From: Alloprevotella tannerae
GTDB taxonomy: Bacteria > Bacteroidota > Bacteroidia > Bacteroidales > Bacteroidaceae
Assembly: GCA_015259125.1 (NCBI GenBank)
Contig: JABZGR010000016.1
Span: 1-46,283 of the forward strand
Direction of reading: 5' to 3'
Length of the DNA: 46,283 nucleotides
Positions 24,857 through 34,102 of this stretch are shown here, in pieces. A program made the translations under genes and the position numbers. A model generated the notes under the pieces. It ran no database searches, was not told where the DNA came from, and worked only from the letters and a program-made list of their open reading frames with translations. The number at the start of each line of letters is the position of its first letter. Position 1 is the first letter of the stretch.

Positions 24857-26128
24857 TTATCTGATCTTCAACGTTATGATGGCTACTGCGGCCAGCAAAA
24901 TGGTCGTAATCCAAAAGCGAACCGTGATCTTTGACTCGTGCGTGGTAGTGCGTGGCCAGTTCTTTAGTAAATAGCTGCATTCCGGATCAAGTTGTTTACT
25001 CAAAACCCTAAAGTTGTCGTGAATCGGTGTGCGCTTAAAGATTCTACGCTTCAAGCCTTTGCGCTTGAAGAATTTGAAATATTCTACTTGCAAGATTACG
25101 CTCAGACTTTCTACAAAGAAGATGAAGCAGAGGAGCGGGAGAAGGAGCTCTTTGTGGGTAATGATGGCCAAAACGCCGATCAAACCACCAATGGTAAGTG
25201 AGCCGGTATCGCCCATAAATATTTGGGCGGGGTAGGCGTTGTACCATAGAAAGCCGATGAGCGCTCCAATCATCGCAAAGATAAAGATGACGAGTTCCTC
25301 CGCCCCCGGAATGTACATAATGTTCAGGTATCCGGCCCATTGGACGTGGCCGGATACATAGGCAAAGATGGCCAGCGCTATACAGATAATAGCCGAATTG
25401 CCGGCGGCCATACCATCCATACCATCGTTGAGGTTCGCGCCGTTAGAGACGGCAGTGATCACGAAGATAGTCATCAGCACGAAGAGAATCCAGCCGACAG
25501 CTTGCTTGTGCTCGCCTACAAATGAGACGATCTTAGCATAGTCAAGGTTGTGGTTCTTTACAAATGGGATAGTTGTCTGCGTCGCCTTGACGGGCTGACT
25601 CTTATGCTTGACGATCGTTACGTGGTTGACGTTGACAGTTTCTACATTCTCGTGCATCACGGCATCCGGACTCAGATAAAGCGTCAAGCCTATGCCTAAG
25701 CCCAAGACTACCTGCCCTAAGATTTTATAGCGTCCGGGCAAACCGTCTTTCTTTTTCTTAAAGATCTTGATATAGTCGTCTAAGAAGCCAATGATACCCA
25801 ACCAAACGGTCGAAATAATCATCAATATAAGGTAGATATTGCGCAGTCGACCGAGTAAGAGTACGGGTACAAGAATAGCTATAATAATGATGATGCCGCC
25901 CATTGAGGGTACATTTATTTTCTGCGTACCAAAGGGGTCGATGGTTGCATCGCGCTGCGTCTCACTAATGTTCTTGCGCTTCATGAGTTTGATGAAATAC
26001 TCACCAAACCACGTCGAGATAATCAGCGCAAGCATCAAGGCGAGCAGAGCGCGGAAGGAGGTGTAGCTCCATAGGCCCGAGCCGGGTACGCCAATGCTTT
26101 CTAATGCACGAAAGAGATAGTATAACAT
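24857..26128 (-). CDS. mraY: Phospho-N-acetylmuramoyl-pentapeptide transferase
   Basis: A 423-residue multi-pass inner-membrane enzyme that makes lipid I from UDP-MurNAc-pentapeptide and undecaprenyl phosphate. Visible motifs are QRDATIDPFGTQKINVPSMGG (start), IGFLDDYIKI (catalytic Asp pair), SNGANLNDGMDGMAAGNS and FMGDTGSLTIGG, plus KRRIFKRTPIHDNF near the end. A hydrophilic insert of about 60 residues (MHENVETVNVNHVTIVKH onward) makes it longer than the E. coli enzyme; such inserts are usual in Bacteroidota. It lies 23 bases after murE. Confidence 0.96.
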   Translation of the reverse strand: MLYYLFRALESIGVPGSGLWSYTSFRALLALMLALIISTWFGEYFIKLMKRKNISETQRDATIDPFGTQKINVPSMGGIIIIIAILVPVLLLGRLRNIYLILMIISTVWLGIIGFLDDYIKIFKKKKDGLPGRYKILGQVVLGLGIGLTLYLSPDAVMHENVETVNVNHVTIVKHKSQPVKATQTTIPFVKNHNLDYAKIVSFVGEHKQAVGWILFVLMTIFVITAVSNGANLNDGMDGMAAGNSAIICIALAIFAYVSGHVQWAGYLNIMYIPGAEELVIFIFAMIGALIGFLWYNAYPAQIFMGDTGSLTIGGLIGVLAIITHKELLLPLLCFIFFVESLSVILQVEYFKFFKRKGLKRRIFKRTPIHDNFRVLSKQLDPECSYLLKNWPRTTTHESKITVRFWITTILLAAVAIITLKIR

Positions 26129-26151
26129 ATCTGAAAGTGTTTAGTGGGCGC

Positions 26152-27615
26152 TTATGCTTCTAAACCGAAAGCTTTTCGCACTTCTTCATGGTCGTCAAAA
26201 TGGTGCTTTACGCCTTTGACCTCTTGATAAGGTTCGTGGCCTTTCCCTGCAATGAGGATTACGTCGCCGGGTTGAGCCATTGCCGCTGCTGCGCGGATGG
26301 CTTCGCGGCGGTCTACGATGGCGATAGTCTTCGCGCGTTGCGCATCATCCAAGCCCGCGAGCATATCATCTACAATAGCTTGCGGCTCTTCAAAGCGCGG
26401 ATTGTCGCTCGTGATGATAACGCGATCGCTACGATTGGCCGCTTCTTGGGCCATCAAGGGGCGCTTACCTTTATCTCGATTGCCGCCGGCGCCGCAGACC
26501 GTAATCACCTGCGCCTTGCCGCGCACAATTTCATCAATAGACGAGAGCACGTTGGCCAAGGCATCCGGCGTGTGAGCATAGTCAATGATCGCACTCACGC
26601 CTTTTGGGGAGCGAATGGCTTCAAAGCGCCCGTTGACGGGATGGAGCGAAGAGAGTACGCGCAAAGTCTCATCGGGAGATACCCCAAGTTCGATGGCTGC
26701 ACCATACACCGCGAGCAGATTAGAGACATTAAAGCGGCCGACAAACCGCACACTCACCTCGCGACCATTAATTTCGAGCAGCATACCTTCGAGCGACTCT
26801 TCAAGGATCTTTCCTTTATAATCGGCCGCGGCTCTCGTGGAATACGTTTTGACACGAGCCTTTGTATTCTGCACCATAATCGGCCCATTCTTATCGTCGG
26901 CGTTGGTGATAGCAAAAGCGTCTTTGCCCAAACCGTCAAAGAACGCCTTCTTAGCGTCGCGATAATTCTCAAAAGTTTTATGATAGTCGAGGTGGTCGCG
27001 CGTCAGGTTGGTGAAGAGTGCGCCGGCGAAGTCTAAACCGCCGATTCGCTTTTGATGAATGGCGTGCGAACTACATTCCATAAAGGCATATTCGCAGCCT
27101 TCGTCGGCCATTTCCCCAAGGAGCTTATTTAAGGTTACGGGGTCCGGCGTCGTGTGTTCCGTAGGTACAGCACGCGTTCCGATATAGTTGCATACCGTAG
27201 AGCAAAGGCCACACTTAAAGCCGAGTTCCGTAAACAGATGATACAATACAGTGGCAATTGTCGTTTTGCCGTTTGTTCCCGTCACACCAACGAGTTTCAA
27301 GCGTTGCGTAGGATCTCCATAAAACGTAGTAGCCACTTTCCCGATCGCATCTTCCGTGTCTGCCACACGCACAAAGGTGACATCGGTCGGCGTTTCAGCC
27401 GGAATGGGTTCACTAACCAAGATCGCCGAAGCGCCTTTTTCAATCGCGCCGGCAATAAAAGCGTGCCCATCAGTCTGCGTGCCTTTGACAGCCACAAAGA
27501 GGTTGCCTTTTTCCACCAAGCGCGAGTCCATATTCACGCCGTTAATATCAATAGAGAGACTCCCTCGCGTTTCGAGGGGACTGATTTTCTGCAAGAGGTC
27601 CGACAATTTCATCAT
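26152..27615 (-). CDS. murE: UDP-MurNAc-L-alanyl-D-glutamate:meso-diaminopimelate ligase
   Basis: A 487-residue cytoplasmic ligase that adds the third amino acid of the stem peptide. The ATP site is LVGVTGTNGKTTIATVLYHL. DNPRFEEP carries the DNPR motif that selects meso-diaminopimelate rather than lysine, so the peptidoglycan should be DAP-type. Other landmarks are YAHTPDALANVL, AGGNRDKGKRPLM and IAGKGHEPYQE. The start could be either Met of MMKLSD. It lies 49 bases after ftsI. Confidence 0.96.
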   Translation of the reverse strand: MMKLSDLLQKISPLETRGSLSIDINGVNMDSRLVEKGNLFVAVKGTQTDGHAFIAGAIEKGASAILVSEPIPAETPTDVTFVRVADTEDAIGKVATTFYGDPTQRLKLVGVTGTNGKTTIATVLYHLFTELGFKCGLCSTVCNYIGTRAVPTEHTTPDPVTLNKLLGEMADEGCEYAFMECSSHAIHQKRIGGLDFAGALFTNLTRDHLDYHKTFENYRDAKKAFFDGLGKDAFAITNADDKNGPIMVQNTKARVKTYSTRAAADYKGKILEESLEGMLLEINGREVSVRFVGRFNVSNLLAVYGAAIELGVSPDETLRVLSSLHPVNGRFEAIRSPKGVSAIIDYAHTPDALANVLSSIDEIVRGKAQVITVCGAGGNRDKGKRPLMAQEAANRSDRVIITSDNPRFEEPQAIVDDMLAGLDDAQRAKTIAIVDRREAIRAAAAMAQPGDVILIAGKGHEPYQEVKGVKHHFDDHEEVRKAFGLEA

Positions 27616-27664
27616 GTATATATATTGTATGCGTTGAATGATTTACTGACACCGAAAGCGGGCT

Positions 27665-30286
27665 TCATTTCTTTTTGCCCTTGTTCGGTGTAGTATTCGT
27701 TGTTGTTGATTCTTTTTTCTTTCCGCTCGTTCCGGATGTGGATGAAGCGGGTTTGGGTTTCGACTTGCCGGCGGCTTCCGCTGTAGTTTTAGTGTTTGCC
27801 TTCGGCTTGTCTTTGGGTTTATCTTTGGTAGCCGTCTTGGGCTTATCCTTTGCCTTGTTTTCCTCCGTTCGGCGCTGTGGCGTAGCTTCGCGTGTCGCCG
27901 TGCGCGTCGGCTCTTTCGGTTTCTCTTTCGGTTTCGCCGTATTGGTCACCTTCGGTTTTTCGGGTTTGATGCCCTCTTTAGCCGGTTTGGGTTGTGACTT
28001 TTCAGGCTTGGGAGCAGGTGCTGACGTGTTAGTCGCTGCCGGTGTCGCGTTCTCCGGAGCAGCCTGTTGCGCCGGTTCAGTAGCCGTCTCCTCTTCTGTG
28101 GCCACGAATTCCTGTGCTTCAGCGCCTTCGCCTAAAACGAGGTTGACGTGCTCGCCACGCTTGATCTTTGCACCCGGCGGAATACTTTGTGCCGTCACGC
28201 GTCCGATGCCTGCGCAGTTTACCAACAAGCCCGCTTGTTCGAGACGGAATACCGCATCACGCAAACCATAGCCGCGCACATCCGGCATTTCATCTTTCGG
28301 CGTCACTCTGTTGGTCAGCGCAACGCTGCCGGAGCGCGTAGCACACGTTCCCCAGATCACGCCGTCCGCATTGCCGCCCACATTCGTGGAGTGTGGGATG
28401 CCAAAGACGTCCAACAGATAATTTGCAGCCAGGATGTTACCCGGATTCACGATGGGTAGCGGAACATTCACAGAGTCGCGTGCAGCCGTATAATCCGATG
28501 AGCGATCCTGTGCCATCACTGTTTCCGCAATGCGTTTGAATACAGGCCCACAATCCAGCGCACCGCCCGCACTACCTGCTTTTTCGATGCAGACAATGCA
28601 AGAATAGCGCGGCGATTCCGAGGGGAAATAGCCGGCGAAGGAAACGAGATATTCAGCCGAGCGGCCGTGAGCCGTCCAAACCTGTGCCGTCCCCGTCTTT
28701 CCCGAGATGTGAAAGAGTTTGGAGTTGATCTTGCGCCCGACGCCATCCGTCACCACGGCGCGCAGACAAGCCTGCACATCCTTGATAGCCTCCGGCTTCG
28801 CCATCTGTTCGCGAACGACGACGGGCGGCTTTTCCTCTATCACTTCCCCGTTGCGCAAGATAGCTTTAATGAAGCGCGGGCGCATCATCTTGCCATCGTT
28901 GGCTATGCCGTTGTAAAAAGTCAGCGTACTAATAGGTGGTATCTGCGTCACGTAACCGATACTCATCCACGGCAAGTCCGTCTTTGCCCAGCGGTCGCCT
29001 AAGTCGCGCGGACGGCGAATGCGAGGCTTGGCATAGCCCGGAATGGGGATGTGCAGGTCTTCGCCGATGCCGGTCGCATAGATGCCGTCAACGAATTTAT
29101 CGGGGTTGTTGCCGTAGAAACGATCGATAAACTTGCTGACGCCGACGTTCGACGAGTTTGCGATACACATTCGTGCCGTCAAGCGTCCGTAGCCACCATT
29201 GCGCCAGTTGTGGTCTTTCATTTGTCGGCCGTGCATTTCCATAATGCCATAGCCGGTGTCAATTTGATCATTCAAGTGAAGAAAGCCATCGTTGAAGGCC
29301 ACCAAGAACGACATTGGTTTGAATACTGATCCCGGTTCCATCAAGTTGCTCACCGCCTTGTTGGAGATTTCTTGAAACGAACCATCGCCCACACGCGACA
29401 GACTCGATATGGCTTTCACGTCGCCCGTCTTGACATCCATCACAATAGCCACGCCAAAGTTTACCTGCCCGCGCCCTTCTCCCTGAATCTCGCGCAAGCG
29501 GTCGCCCAGCGCCTTTTGCGTAATGTCCTGCATCGCAATGTTGAGCGTCGTTTGCACGTCGCAGCCGTCTTCTGCCGGAAGGTCTACGATGCTCAAGTAT
29601 TGATTGAGCACTTTTTGCCGGTGATAGCGGCCGGGTTTACCGCGCAAGATGGCATCGTACGTCTTTTCGATGCCGCTTCGCGCCTCATCTTTTCCGCGAT
29701 AGAGGTCGCCCACGGTGCGCGGCGCCAAAGCGCCGAAGGGGTTGACGCGAGTCCTGAACGTTTCGACGTGGAAGCCGCCGCGATAGGGCGCTAAGCGCAG
29801 CAAGGGCAATTGCTTCACGCGGCGATATTCTATATAACTGACGCGCTTGGGATAGACCGGCCAGTTCTTACTCTTTTTACGGCGCCCTTCGCGCAAGTGT
29901 TCGGCCAATTTAGCCGGATCTATATCCGGGAAAATGCGGTGCATCCCCTGACAGATGCTATCCATCTTAACCGTCAGGAGCGAATCGCGAATCAGTTGTT
30001 CTTTACGTTGACGGGTCGAATCATCGATTTCGACCATAAAGTCCATATACATTTTATATTCAGGCAAAGACGCCGCCAATACCTCCCCATCATCGGCCAA
30101 AATGTTGCCACGCATCGGCGTGAGCGACACATTTCGCCGCTGGAAGCGATCGTTAACCGCCATCCAATAGTCCTTTTTGACGGTCATAATGTAGAGCGAT
30201 TTACCCACAATGACCAGTCCGACAAGCGCCAGGAGTATTGCGATGACCGAAAAGCGCGAACTGAATTTGTCTAAATATACTTTCAT
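27665..30286 (-). CDS. ftsI: Division-specific peptidoglycan transpeptidase (PBP3-like) with long C-terminal tail
   Basis: An 873-residue class B penicillin-binding protein that cross-links septal peptidoglycan. One N-terminal membrane helix (about 14-35) is followed by the dimerisation domain (50-240) and the transpeptidase: Ser320-x-x-Lys323 in EPGSVFKPMSF, SSN at 378-380 and KTGT at 530-533. A PASTA-like domain covers about 665-720 (MPDVRGYGLRDAVFRLEQAG). The last 150 residues are low-complexity, rich in K, P, T and A (repeated KPK, KPEK, KDKPK). That tail is an unusual extension; Bacteroidales homologues I know are near 700 residues. It would be periplasmic and strongly basic. It follows the ftsL-like gene by 47 bases. 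Confidence 0.94.
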   Translation of the reverse strand: MKVYLDKFSSRFSVIAILLALVGLVIVGKSLYIMTVKKDYWMAVNDRFQRRNVSLTPMRGNILADDGEVLAASLPEYKMYMDFMVEIDDSTRQRKEQLIRDSLLTVKMDSICQGMHRIFPDIDPAKLAEHLREGRRKKSKNWPVYPKRVSYIEYRRVKQLPLLRLAPYRGGFHVETFRTRVNPFGALAPRTVGDLYRGKDEARSGIEKTYDAILRGKPGRYHRQKVLNQYLSIVDLPAEDGCDVQTTLNIAMQDITQKALGDRLREIQGEGRGQVNFGVAIVMDVKTGDVKAISSLSRVGDGSFQEISNKAVSNLMEPGSVFKPMSFLVAFNDGFLHLNDQIDTGYGIMEMHGRQMKDHNWRNGGYGRLTARMCIANSSNVGVSKFIDRFYGNNPDKFVDGIYATGIGEDLHIPIPGYAKPRIRRPRDLGDRWAKTDLPWMSIGYVTQIPPISTLTFYNGIANDGKMMRPRFIKAILRNGEVIEEKPPVVVREQMAKPEAIKDVQACLRAVVTDGVGRKINSKLFHISGKTGTAQVWTAHGRSAEYLVSFAGYFPSESPRYSCIVCIEKAGSAGGALDCGPVFKRIAETVMAQDRSSDYTAARDSVNVPLPIVNPGNILAANYLLDVFGIPHSTNVGGNADGVIWGTCATRSGSVALTNRVTPKDEMPDVRGYGLRDAVFRLEQAGLLVNCAGIGRVTAQSIPPGAKIKRGEHVNLVLGEGAEAQEFVATEEETATEPAQQAAPENATPAATNTSAPAPKPEKSQPKPAKEGIKPEKPKVTNTAKPKEKPKEPTRTATREATPQRRTEENKAKDKPKTATKDKPKDKPKANTKTTAEAAGKSKPKPASSTSGTSGKKKESTTTNTTPNKGKKK

Positions 30287-30333
30287 GTTTAAAAGCCTGT
30301 AACTTTTCCCTAAACTGTCCGGGCGATAAGCCC

Positions 30334-30858
30334 TTAAGGCTGTTTGCTACCCGAGGAAGTCTCAGCCTCTACAGGCAAGTTATAATTGGGCGTCGTCGAC
30401 GTATGGAGCGTCGTGTCAGCCAGATGCTCTTCTACGCTGCTGCGGCGCGTCATTTCTTTCAATTGTCCGGAGAGCGTCAGTGCCTTGTAGCGCCGATCGA
30501 GCAGCGTGTCGGCCAAATGCGTCCCTTCGATCATTTGCTGCTGGCACGCATAGCGATTGCCAACGTAAAGGAGACACATGACGATGATCATCACAATATA
30601 CCAAAAATGCCGGCGAAACCAAGCACCCGCCAAGATGTCGCCACCGAGAATGGCGCGCAGGGATAGCGAGCGTCGGAGGTTAAACTCCTCCTCCCCCGTC
30701 AGGTTCTTGAAGGCCCGCTTCGCTTTCGTTTCGTTGTCGTCTTCAGTCTGCTTTTGGGGCGTTTCAGTGCGGCGATGGTGCTGCTTTTCAGCCGCCGACC
30801 GCTCCAAGGCTTCGATCACCTTTCGTCCGTCTGTTTTCTCGTCAGTTGTTTTTGTCAT
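30334..30858 (-). CDS. ftsL: FtsL-like cell division protein
   Basis: A 174-residue single-pass protein starting at the ATG at 30858, 5 bases after the rsmH stop; a frame to 30894 would overlap rsmH. A hydrophilic cytoplasmic N-terminus (about 1-90, rich in E, K and T) is followed by a membrane helix HFWYIVMIIVMCLLYVGNRY (about 102-121). A short periplasmic helix with heptad spacing comes next (IEGTHLADTLLDRRYKALTL). FtsL proteins are poorly conserved, so the assignment rests on size, topology and the place between rsmH and ftsI. It would join FtsQ/B-type partners to activate FtsWI. Confidence 0.8.
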   Translation of the reverse strand: MTKTTDEKTDGRKVIEALERSAAEKQHHRRTETPQKQTEDDNETKAKRAFKNLTGEEEFNLRRSLSLRAILGGDILAGAWFRRHFWYIVMIIVMCLLYVGNRYACQQQMIEGTHLADTLLDRRYKALTLSGQLKEMTRRSSVEEHLADTTLHTSTTPNYNLPVEAETSSGSKQP

Positions 30859-30863
30859 GGGTC

Positions 30864-31802
30864 TTACTTGCCGTCTGTTCGTTTGGCGATGCACGCTCCG
30901 ATGCGCAACTTCGCGCTTCGGCTGCGTGGGTTCGCTGCCATTTCTGCCTCGTCGGGCCTTATCACGCGTCCGTTGACGGGTTTCATCGGAGCGAGTCGGT
31001 TGCCGTAGAAGTCTTGTTCGACTTTGCCTGTCGCATTGCCGGCTTTGATGAAGTTTTTCACCAAGCGATCTTCCAATGAATGGTAAGTCAGTATCGCCAG
31101 GCGTCCCCCCGGTTTCAGCAACGTCAGTGCTGCCGTCAGCATAGCTTCCAAGGCCTCCATTTCGTGGTTCACCTCGATGCGCAGGGCTTGAAACACCTTG
31201 GCCATATCCTTCTTCGCGCGGGCTGCGCCGAGATAGGGCGTAACGACGTCGACCAATTGCTCCACGCGCTCAATCGGCGCGGCGGCGCGGGCCTTGATGA
31301 TGGCTGCGGCCAAGCGGCGCCCATTGTTGAGTTCGCCGTAGAGATAAAACAGGTTTGCCAACTGCTCTTCGCTGTACGTATTGACGACGCCGGCCGCTGA
31401 GGTGTGCGCGCGTTTGTTCATCCGCATATCCAGCGCCCCTTCAAAGCGAAAGGAGAACCCCCTGTCGGCCGCATCGAAGTGGTGACTGGAAACGCCCAAG
31501 TCGGCCAAAATGCCATCGACCTGCGCATAGCCGTAATAGTGCAGCCAGTTTGGCAGATAGCGAAAATTGCTTTGCACAAAGGTCAGTCGATCTTCGCCGG
31601 CCGGAATATTGCGCTGCGCGTCGGCATCTTGGTCAAAAGCCAGCAAGCGCCCGTTAGGGCCCAAGCGGCGCAGGATCTCCCGACTATGACCGCCCCCGCC
31701 GAAGGTGCAATCGACGTAGCAGCCATCCGGCCGAACGTTTAATCCGTCTACTGTGGCTTGCAGCAGTACGGGAATGTGGTAATCGGGAGCAGCGTCAGTC
31801 AT
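30864..31802 (-). CDS. rsmH: 16S rRNA (cytosine1402-N4)-methyltransferase
   Basis: A 312-residue SAM-dependent enzyme that N4-methylates C1402 of 16S rRNA, the same base that RsmI modifies on the ribose. Motifs: YHIPVLLQATVDGL at the start, the SAM site VDCTFGGGGHSREIL, DGILADLGVSSHHFD, RGFSFRFEGALDMRM, FQALRIEVNHEM and the end LTYHSLEDRLVKNF. It is the first gene of the cell-wall operon in this window; the usual upstream mraZ is absent. Confidence 0.96.
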   Translation of the reverse strand: MTDAAPDYHIPVLLQATVDGLNVRPDGCYVDCTFGGGGHSREILRRLGPNGRLLAFDQDADAQRNIPAGEDRLTFVQSNFRYLPNWLHYYGYAQVDGILADLGVSSHHFDAADRGFSFRFEGALDMRMNKRAHTSAAGVVNTYSEEQLANLFYLYGELNNGRRLAAAIIKARAAAPIERVEQLVDVVTPYLGAARAKKDMAKVFQALRIEVNHEMEALEAMLTAALTLLKPGGRLAILTYHSLEDRLVKNFIKAGNATGKVEQDFYGNRLAPMKPVNGRVIRPDEAEMAANPRSRSAKLRIGACIAKRTDGK

Positions 31803-31835
31803 CTCTGAAGATTTTTCTATCGTCTAACCAAACAG

Positions 31836-31843
31836 CAAAAGTA
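31836..31843 (-). promoter_or_regulatory. -7 promoter box of the cell-wall and division operon
   Basis: TACTTTTG on the minus strand matches TAnnTTTG, 33 bases before the rsmH ATG. A full -33 TTTG is not seen at 19 bases. The box probably drives rsmH to ftsW as one long transcript. Confidence 0.55.
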
Positions 31844-32168
31844 GAGATTATTCTGCACATTTGCCTTTTTTAAGGCAGGAAATCTTATAAAGCGGTTTCG
31901 TTTTGCGTCGCCGCGTGCGGCAGTTGGTCCGGAAGCCCATTGCGAAGGTCTGTTTTTGCTCCTGCAAGGCTCATTTTTGAGGCGCTATATATAATAATGT
32001 GTAGTCGGCGGTCAAAATTGGATGTCGGCGGGCCTGTTGTTGAGGCCTTTTTATCGAATTTTGAGTGGCTTTATCGGTATCGACTATGCTGCCAAGGCTT
32101 TTTTTGCGCGTCCCTGTGCAAGACTTTGTTCGCTGAAGCATAAAGGTAGCGTGGATCAAAGTAGGCCT

Positions 32169-32256
32169 ACTACCTTTTTTATCACGACAATAAAGGTTTG
32201 CGCTCACGATAAAAAGACCTTGCGCTCGTGAGAAAAAACCTTTGCGCTCACGATGA
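32169..32256. repeat. Short tandem-repeat array D, four 22-bp units
   Basis: Units at 32191-32212, 32213-32234 and 32235-32256 are exactly 22 bp. The two outer ones share TTTGCGCTCACGAT, and the middle one has TTGCGCTCGTGAG, which pairs with CTCACGA of its neighbours. A diverged unit at 32169-32190 keeps ACC-T-run-ATCACGA. The stretch before it has a palindrome AGTAGGCCTACT (32160-32171) and a terminator-like AGGTAG/CTACCT plus T run. Confidence 0.8.
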
Positions 32257-32511
32257 AAAATATCGAAGCCCCAACTTCGCCGGAACGAAATGAATAGTCT
32301 CGCTTTGCGCGATCGACATTTGGCGCATCCTCGTTGCGAGCGAAGTTTGCGCTGCGGCCAGTCGGTTGGCAACGGGTGGGGTGGCAGCGTTCGGCCATCG
32401 CCTATCATCGAAGGCTGTGTGGCGTGCGTGACGGCGCTAAGCGGCGTAATGCTCTAAAATAGAAAGCGCATTTTTTTTAGGTGAAAATAGGTCGGCAAAA
32501 GTCAAATATAC

Positions 32512-32519
32512 TATATTTG
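32512..32519 (+). promoter_or_regulatory. -7 promoter box of the TauE/SafE gene
   Basis: TATATTTG matches TAnnTTTG. The start site would be near 32526, about 40 bases before the ATG at 32567. No -33 match at 19 bases. Confidence 0.5.
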
Positions 32520-32566
32520 CAACCCGGAACAAGCAAAAATGATCTGTACGCGGCTTGGCCGAAATT

Positions 32567-33403
32567 ATGACAGTAGTTGTTTTTACATTGTTGGTATTGC
32601 TCGCTGCTTATTGCGCAGGCTTGTTGGGTTCGCTCACCGGACTCGGCGGTGGGGTTGTGGTCATTCCTTTTCTTACGCTTGGGTTTGGCATCGACTTCCA
32701 TTATGCCGTCGGAGCGGCACTGGTTAGCACGATAGCCACAAGTTCCGGCTCCGGAAGTGCGTATGTCAAGGAGGGGATTACCAATGTGCGCCTCGGTATG
32801 TTTCTCGAAGTCGCTACCACGGTAGGCGCCGTTACGGGCGCTTTTGTCGCCGTCTGGCTCAATAGCTCGGTTATTGCCATCATCTTTGGCTTTGTACTCA
32901 TCTTGACGGTCGTGATGCAGCAGCGGCGCAAGCTGGACCACGAGGGCGTGGTCGGTTCGGAAACCGCGCGGCGCTTAAAGCTCTTCGGAGCTTGGCCGCA
33001 GCGCGACGGAACGCTGAAGCATTATGAATTGCGCAACGTTGGGGGCGGACTTGGCGTAATGTATATCGCCGGTGTCTTGTCGGGTGTGCTCGGCATTGGA
33101 TCGGGTGTCTTGAAAGTCATAGCGATGGATGGCATTATGAAAGTGCCGTTTAAGGTGAGTACGACGACGAGCAATTTTATGATGGGCGTTACGGCCTGTG
33201 CTTCGGCCGTTGTCTACGTGCAGCGCGGCATCATTCTTCCGTCTGTGGCCTTCCCGACGCTGATCGGCGTCTTACTCGGCGCACTGACGGGTGCGCGACT
33301 CCTGCAAAGTATGAACGTAAAACGCTTGCGGCAGATTTTCTTCTTCGCCATTCTACTCGTGGCGCTCAATATGCTATACAACGGATTTACCGGTAGGTTC
33401 TAA
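32567..33403 (+). CDS. TauE/SafE family sulfite or sulfonate exporter
   Basis: A 278-residue inner-membrane protein starting at ATG 32567; a TTG 12 bases upstream in frame is possible but less likely. It has about eight membrane segments in two repeats. The first repeat begins LGSLTGLGGGVVVIPFLTL, and the second has MYIAGVLSGVLGIGSGVLKV; these glycine-rich openings are diagnostic for TauE/SafE (PF01925). VSTTTSNFMMGVTACAS follows. Family members export small anions such as sulfite or sulfoacetate; the exact substrate cannot be read. The DUF1634 gene follows after 67 bases. Confidence 0.92.
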   Translation: MTVVVFTLLVLLAAYCAGLLGSLTGLGGGVVVIPFLTLGFGIDFHYAVGAALVSTIATSSGSGSAYVKEGITNVRLGMFLEVATTVGAVTGAFVAVWLNSSVIAIIFGFVLILTVVMQQRRKLDHEGVVGSETARRLKLFGAWPQRDGTLKHYELRNVGGGLGVMYIAGVLSGVLGIGSGVLKVIAMDGIMKVPFKVSTTTSNFMMGVTACASAVVYVQRGIILPSVAFPTLIGVLLGALTGARLLQSMNVKRLRQIFFFAILLVALNMLYNGFTGRF

Positions 33404-33470
33404 ACGATCGGTCCGTACACATTATATATATGTATCACGTCTCTTGCAAGAGCAATATCCTTTCGAAACA

Positions 33471-33950
33471 ATGAGGCAACCGACATCAACCGAAAAAGCG
33501 CGCTCCGCAGCGCCTCAAGACAAGCCCTGCACGAAGGATGCGGCGGGTGAGACTTCCGGCGACGGCACTTCGCGCGATCTTTCGTTGCTCGTGGCGCGCA
33601 CGCTTCGAATCGGCGTGGCGCTGGCCGGACTGATCGCCCTTGCGGGCGGGATCGGCTATTTGTGGCGTCACGGCTCGGAAACGCTACCCGATCTTTCTCA
33701 TTTTTCCTACAATGCCTTGCCGGAAAATGCGGAAGCCTACACGACGCTTGGCGGCATCTTCGGCAGCGTAGGGCAAATGAATCCCATCGGGTGGATACAG
33801 CTCGGCGTCTTGGTTTTGATCCTTACGCCTTTCTTGCGCGTCGTCATTTCTTTTTTTGACTTCCTCAAGCAGCGCGATTGGCTGTATGCCGGCATTACGG
33901 CCTTTGTTTTGGGCGTGATTATCCTCAACTCGTTAAACCCTCTGCATTGA
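33471..33950 (+). CDS. DUF1634 family membrane protein
   Basis: A 159-residue protein starting at ATG 33471; a TTG at 33444 would add nine residues. After a hydrophilic N-terminus rich in S, T and P come three membrane segments (about 45-65, 100-120 and 130-150). The form LRIGVALAGLIALAGGIGYL ... GGIFGSVGQMNPIGWIQLGVLVLILTPFLRV matches DUF1634. The family often follows TauE/SafE genes and probably forms an accessory unit of the exporter. The two genes are likely one operon. Confidence 0.88.
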   Translation: MRQPTSTEKARSAAPQDKPCTKDAAGETSGDGTSRDLSLLVARTLRIGVALAGLIALAGGIGYLWRHGSETLPDLSHFSYNALPENAEAYTTLGGIFGSVGQMNPIGWIQLGVLVLILTPFLRVVISFFDFLKQRDWLYAGITAFVLGVIILNSLNPLH

Positions 33951-34102
33951 TTCTTATAAACAAACAAATTCTAATGAATATAGCAACAACGTTCCTCGGC
34001 TGAAGGGCAACGAAAGAAATCTGCCATGTCGTCTTGCTAAAAACGCTTTCAATCAAAGGCTGATCGGCTAAAATCTCAACGTGTAAACCAAGCCCATAAA
34101 GC

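Larger units (their letters stand above)
31803..32566. other. Divergent intergenic region with two promoters and a repeat array
   Basis: About 760 bases between rsmH (minus) and the TauE gene (plus). It contains the rsmH promoter box, a small GCC-rich hairpin (31863-31876), array D (32169-32256) and the promoter of the TauE gene. The 145-residue minus-strand frame at 31971-32408 overlaps the repeats and shows no family signature, so it is not called. Confidence 0.65.

Noticed and set aside
31971..32408. 145-residue minus-strand protein
   Set aside because: It overlaps repeat array D and has no recognisable fold or start signal.
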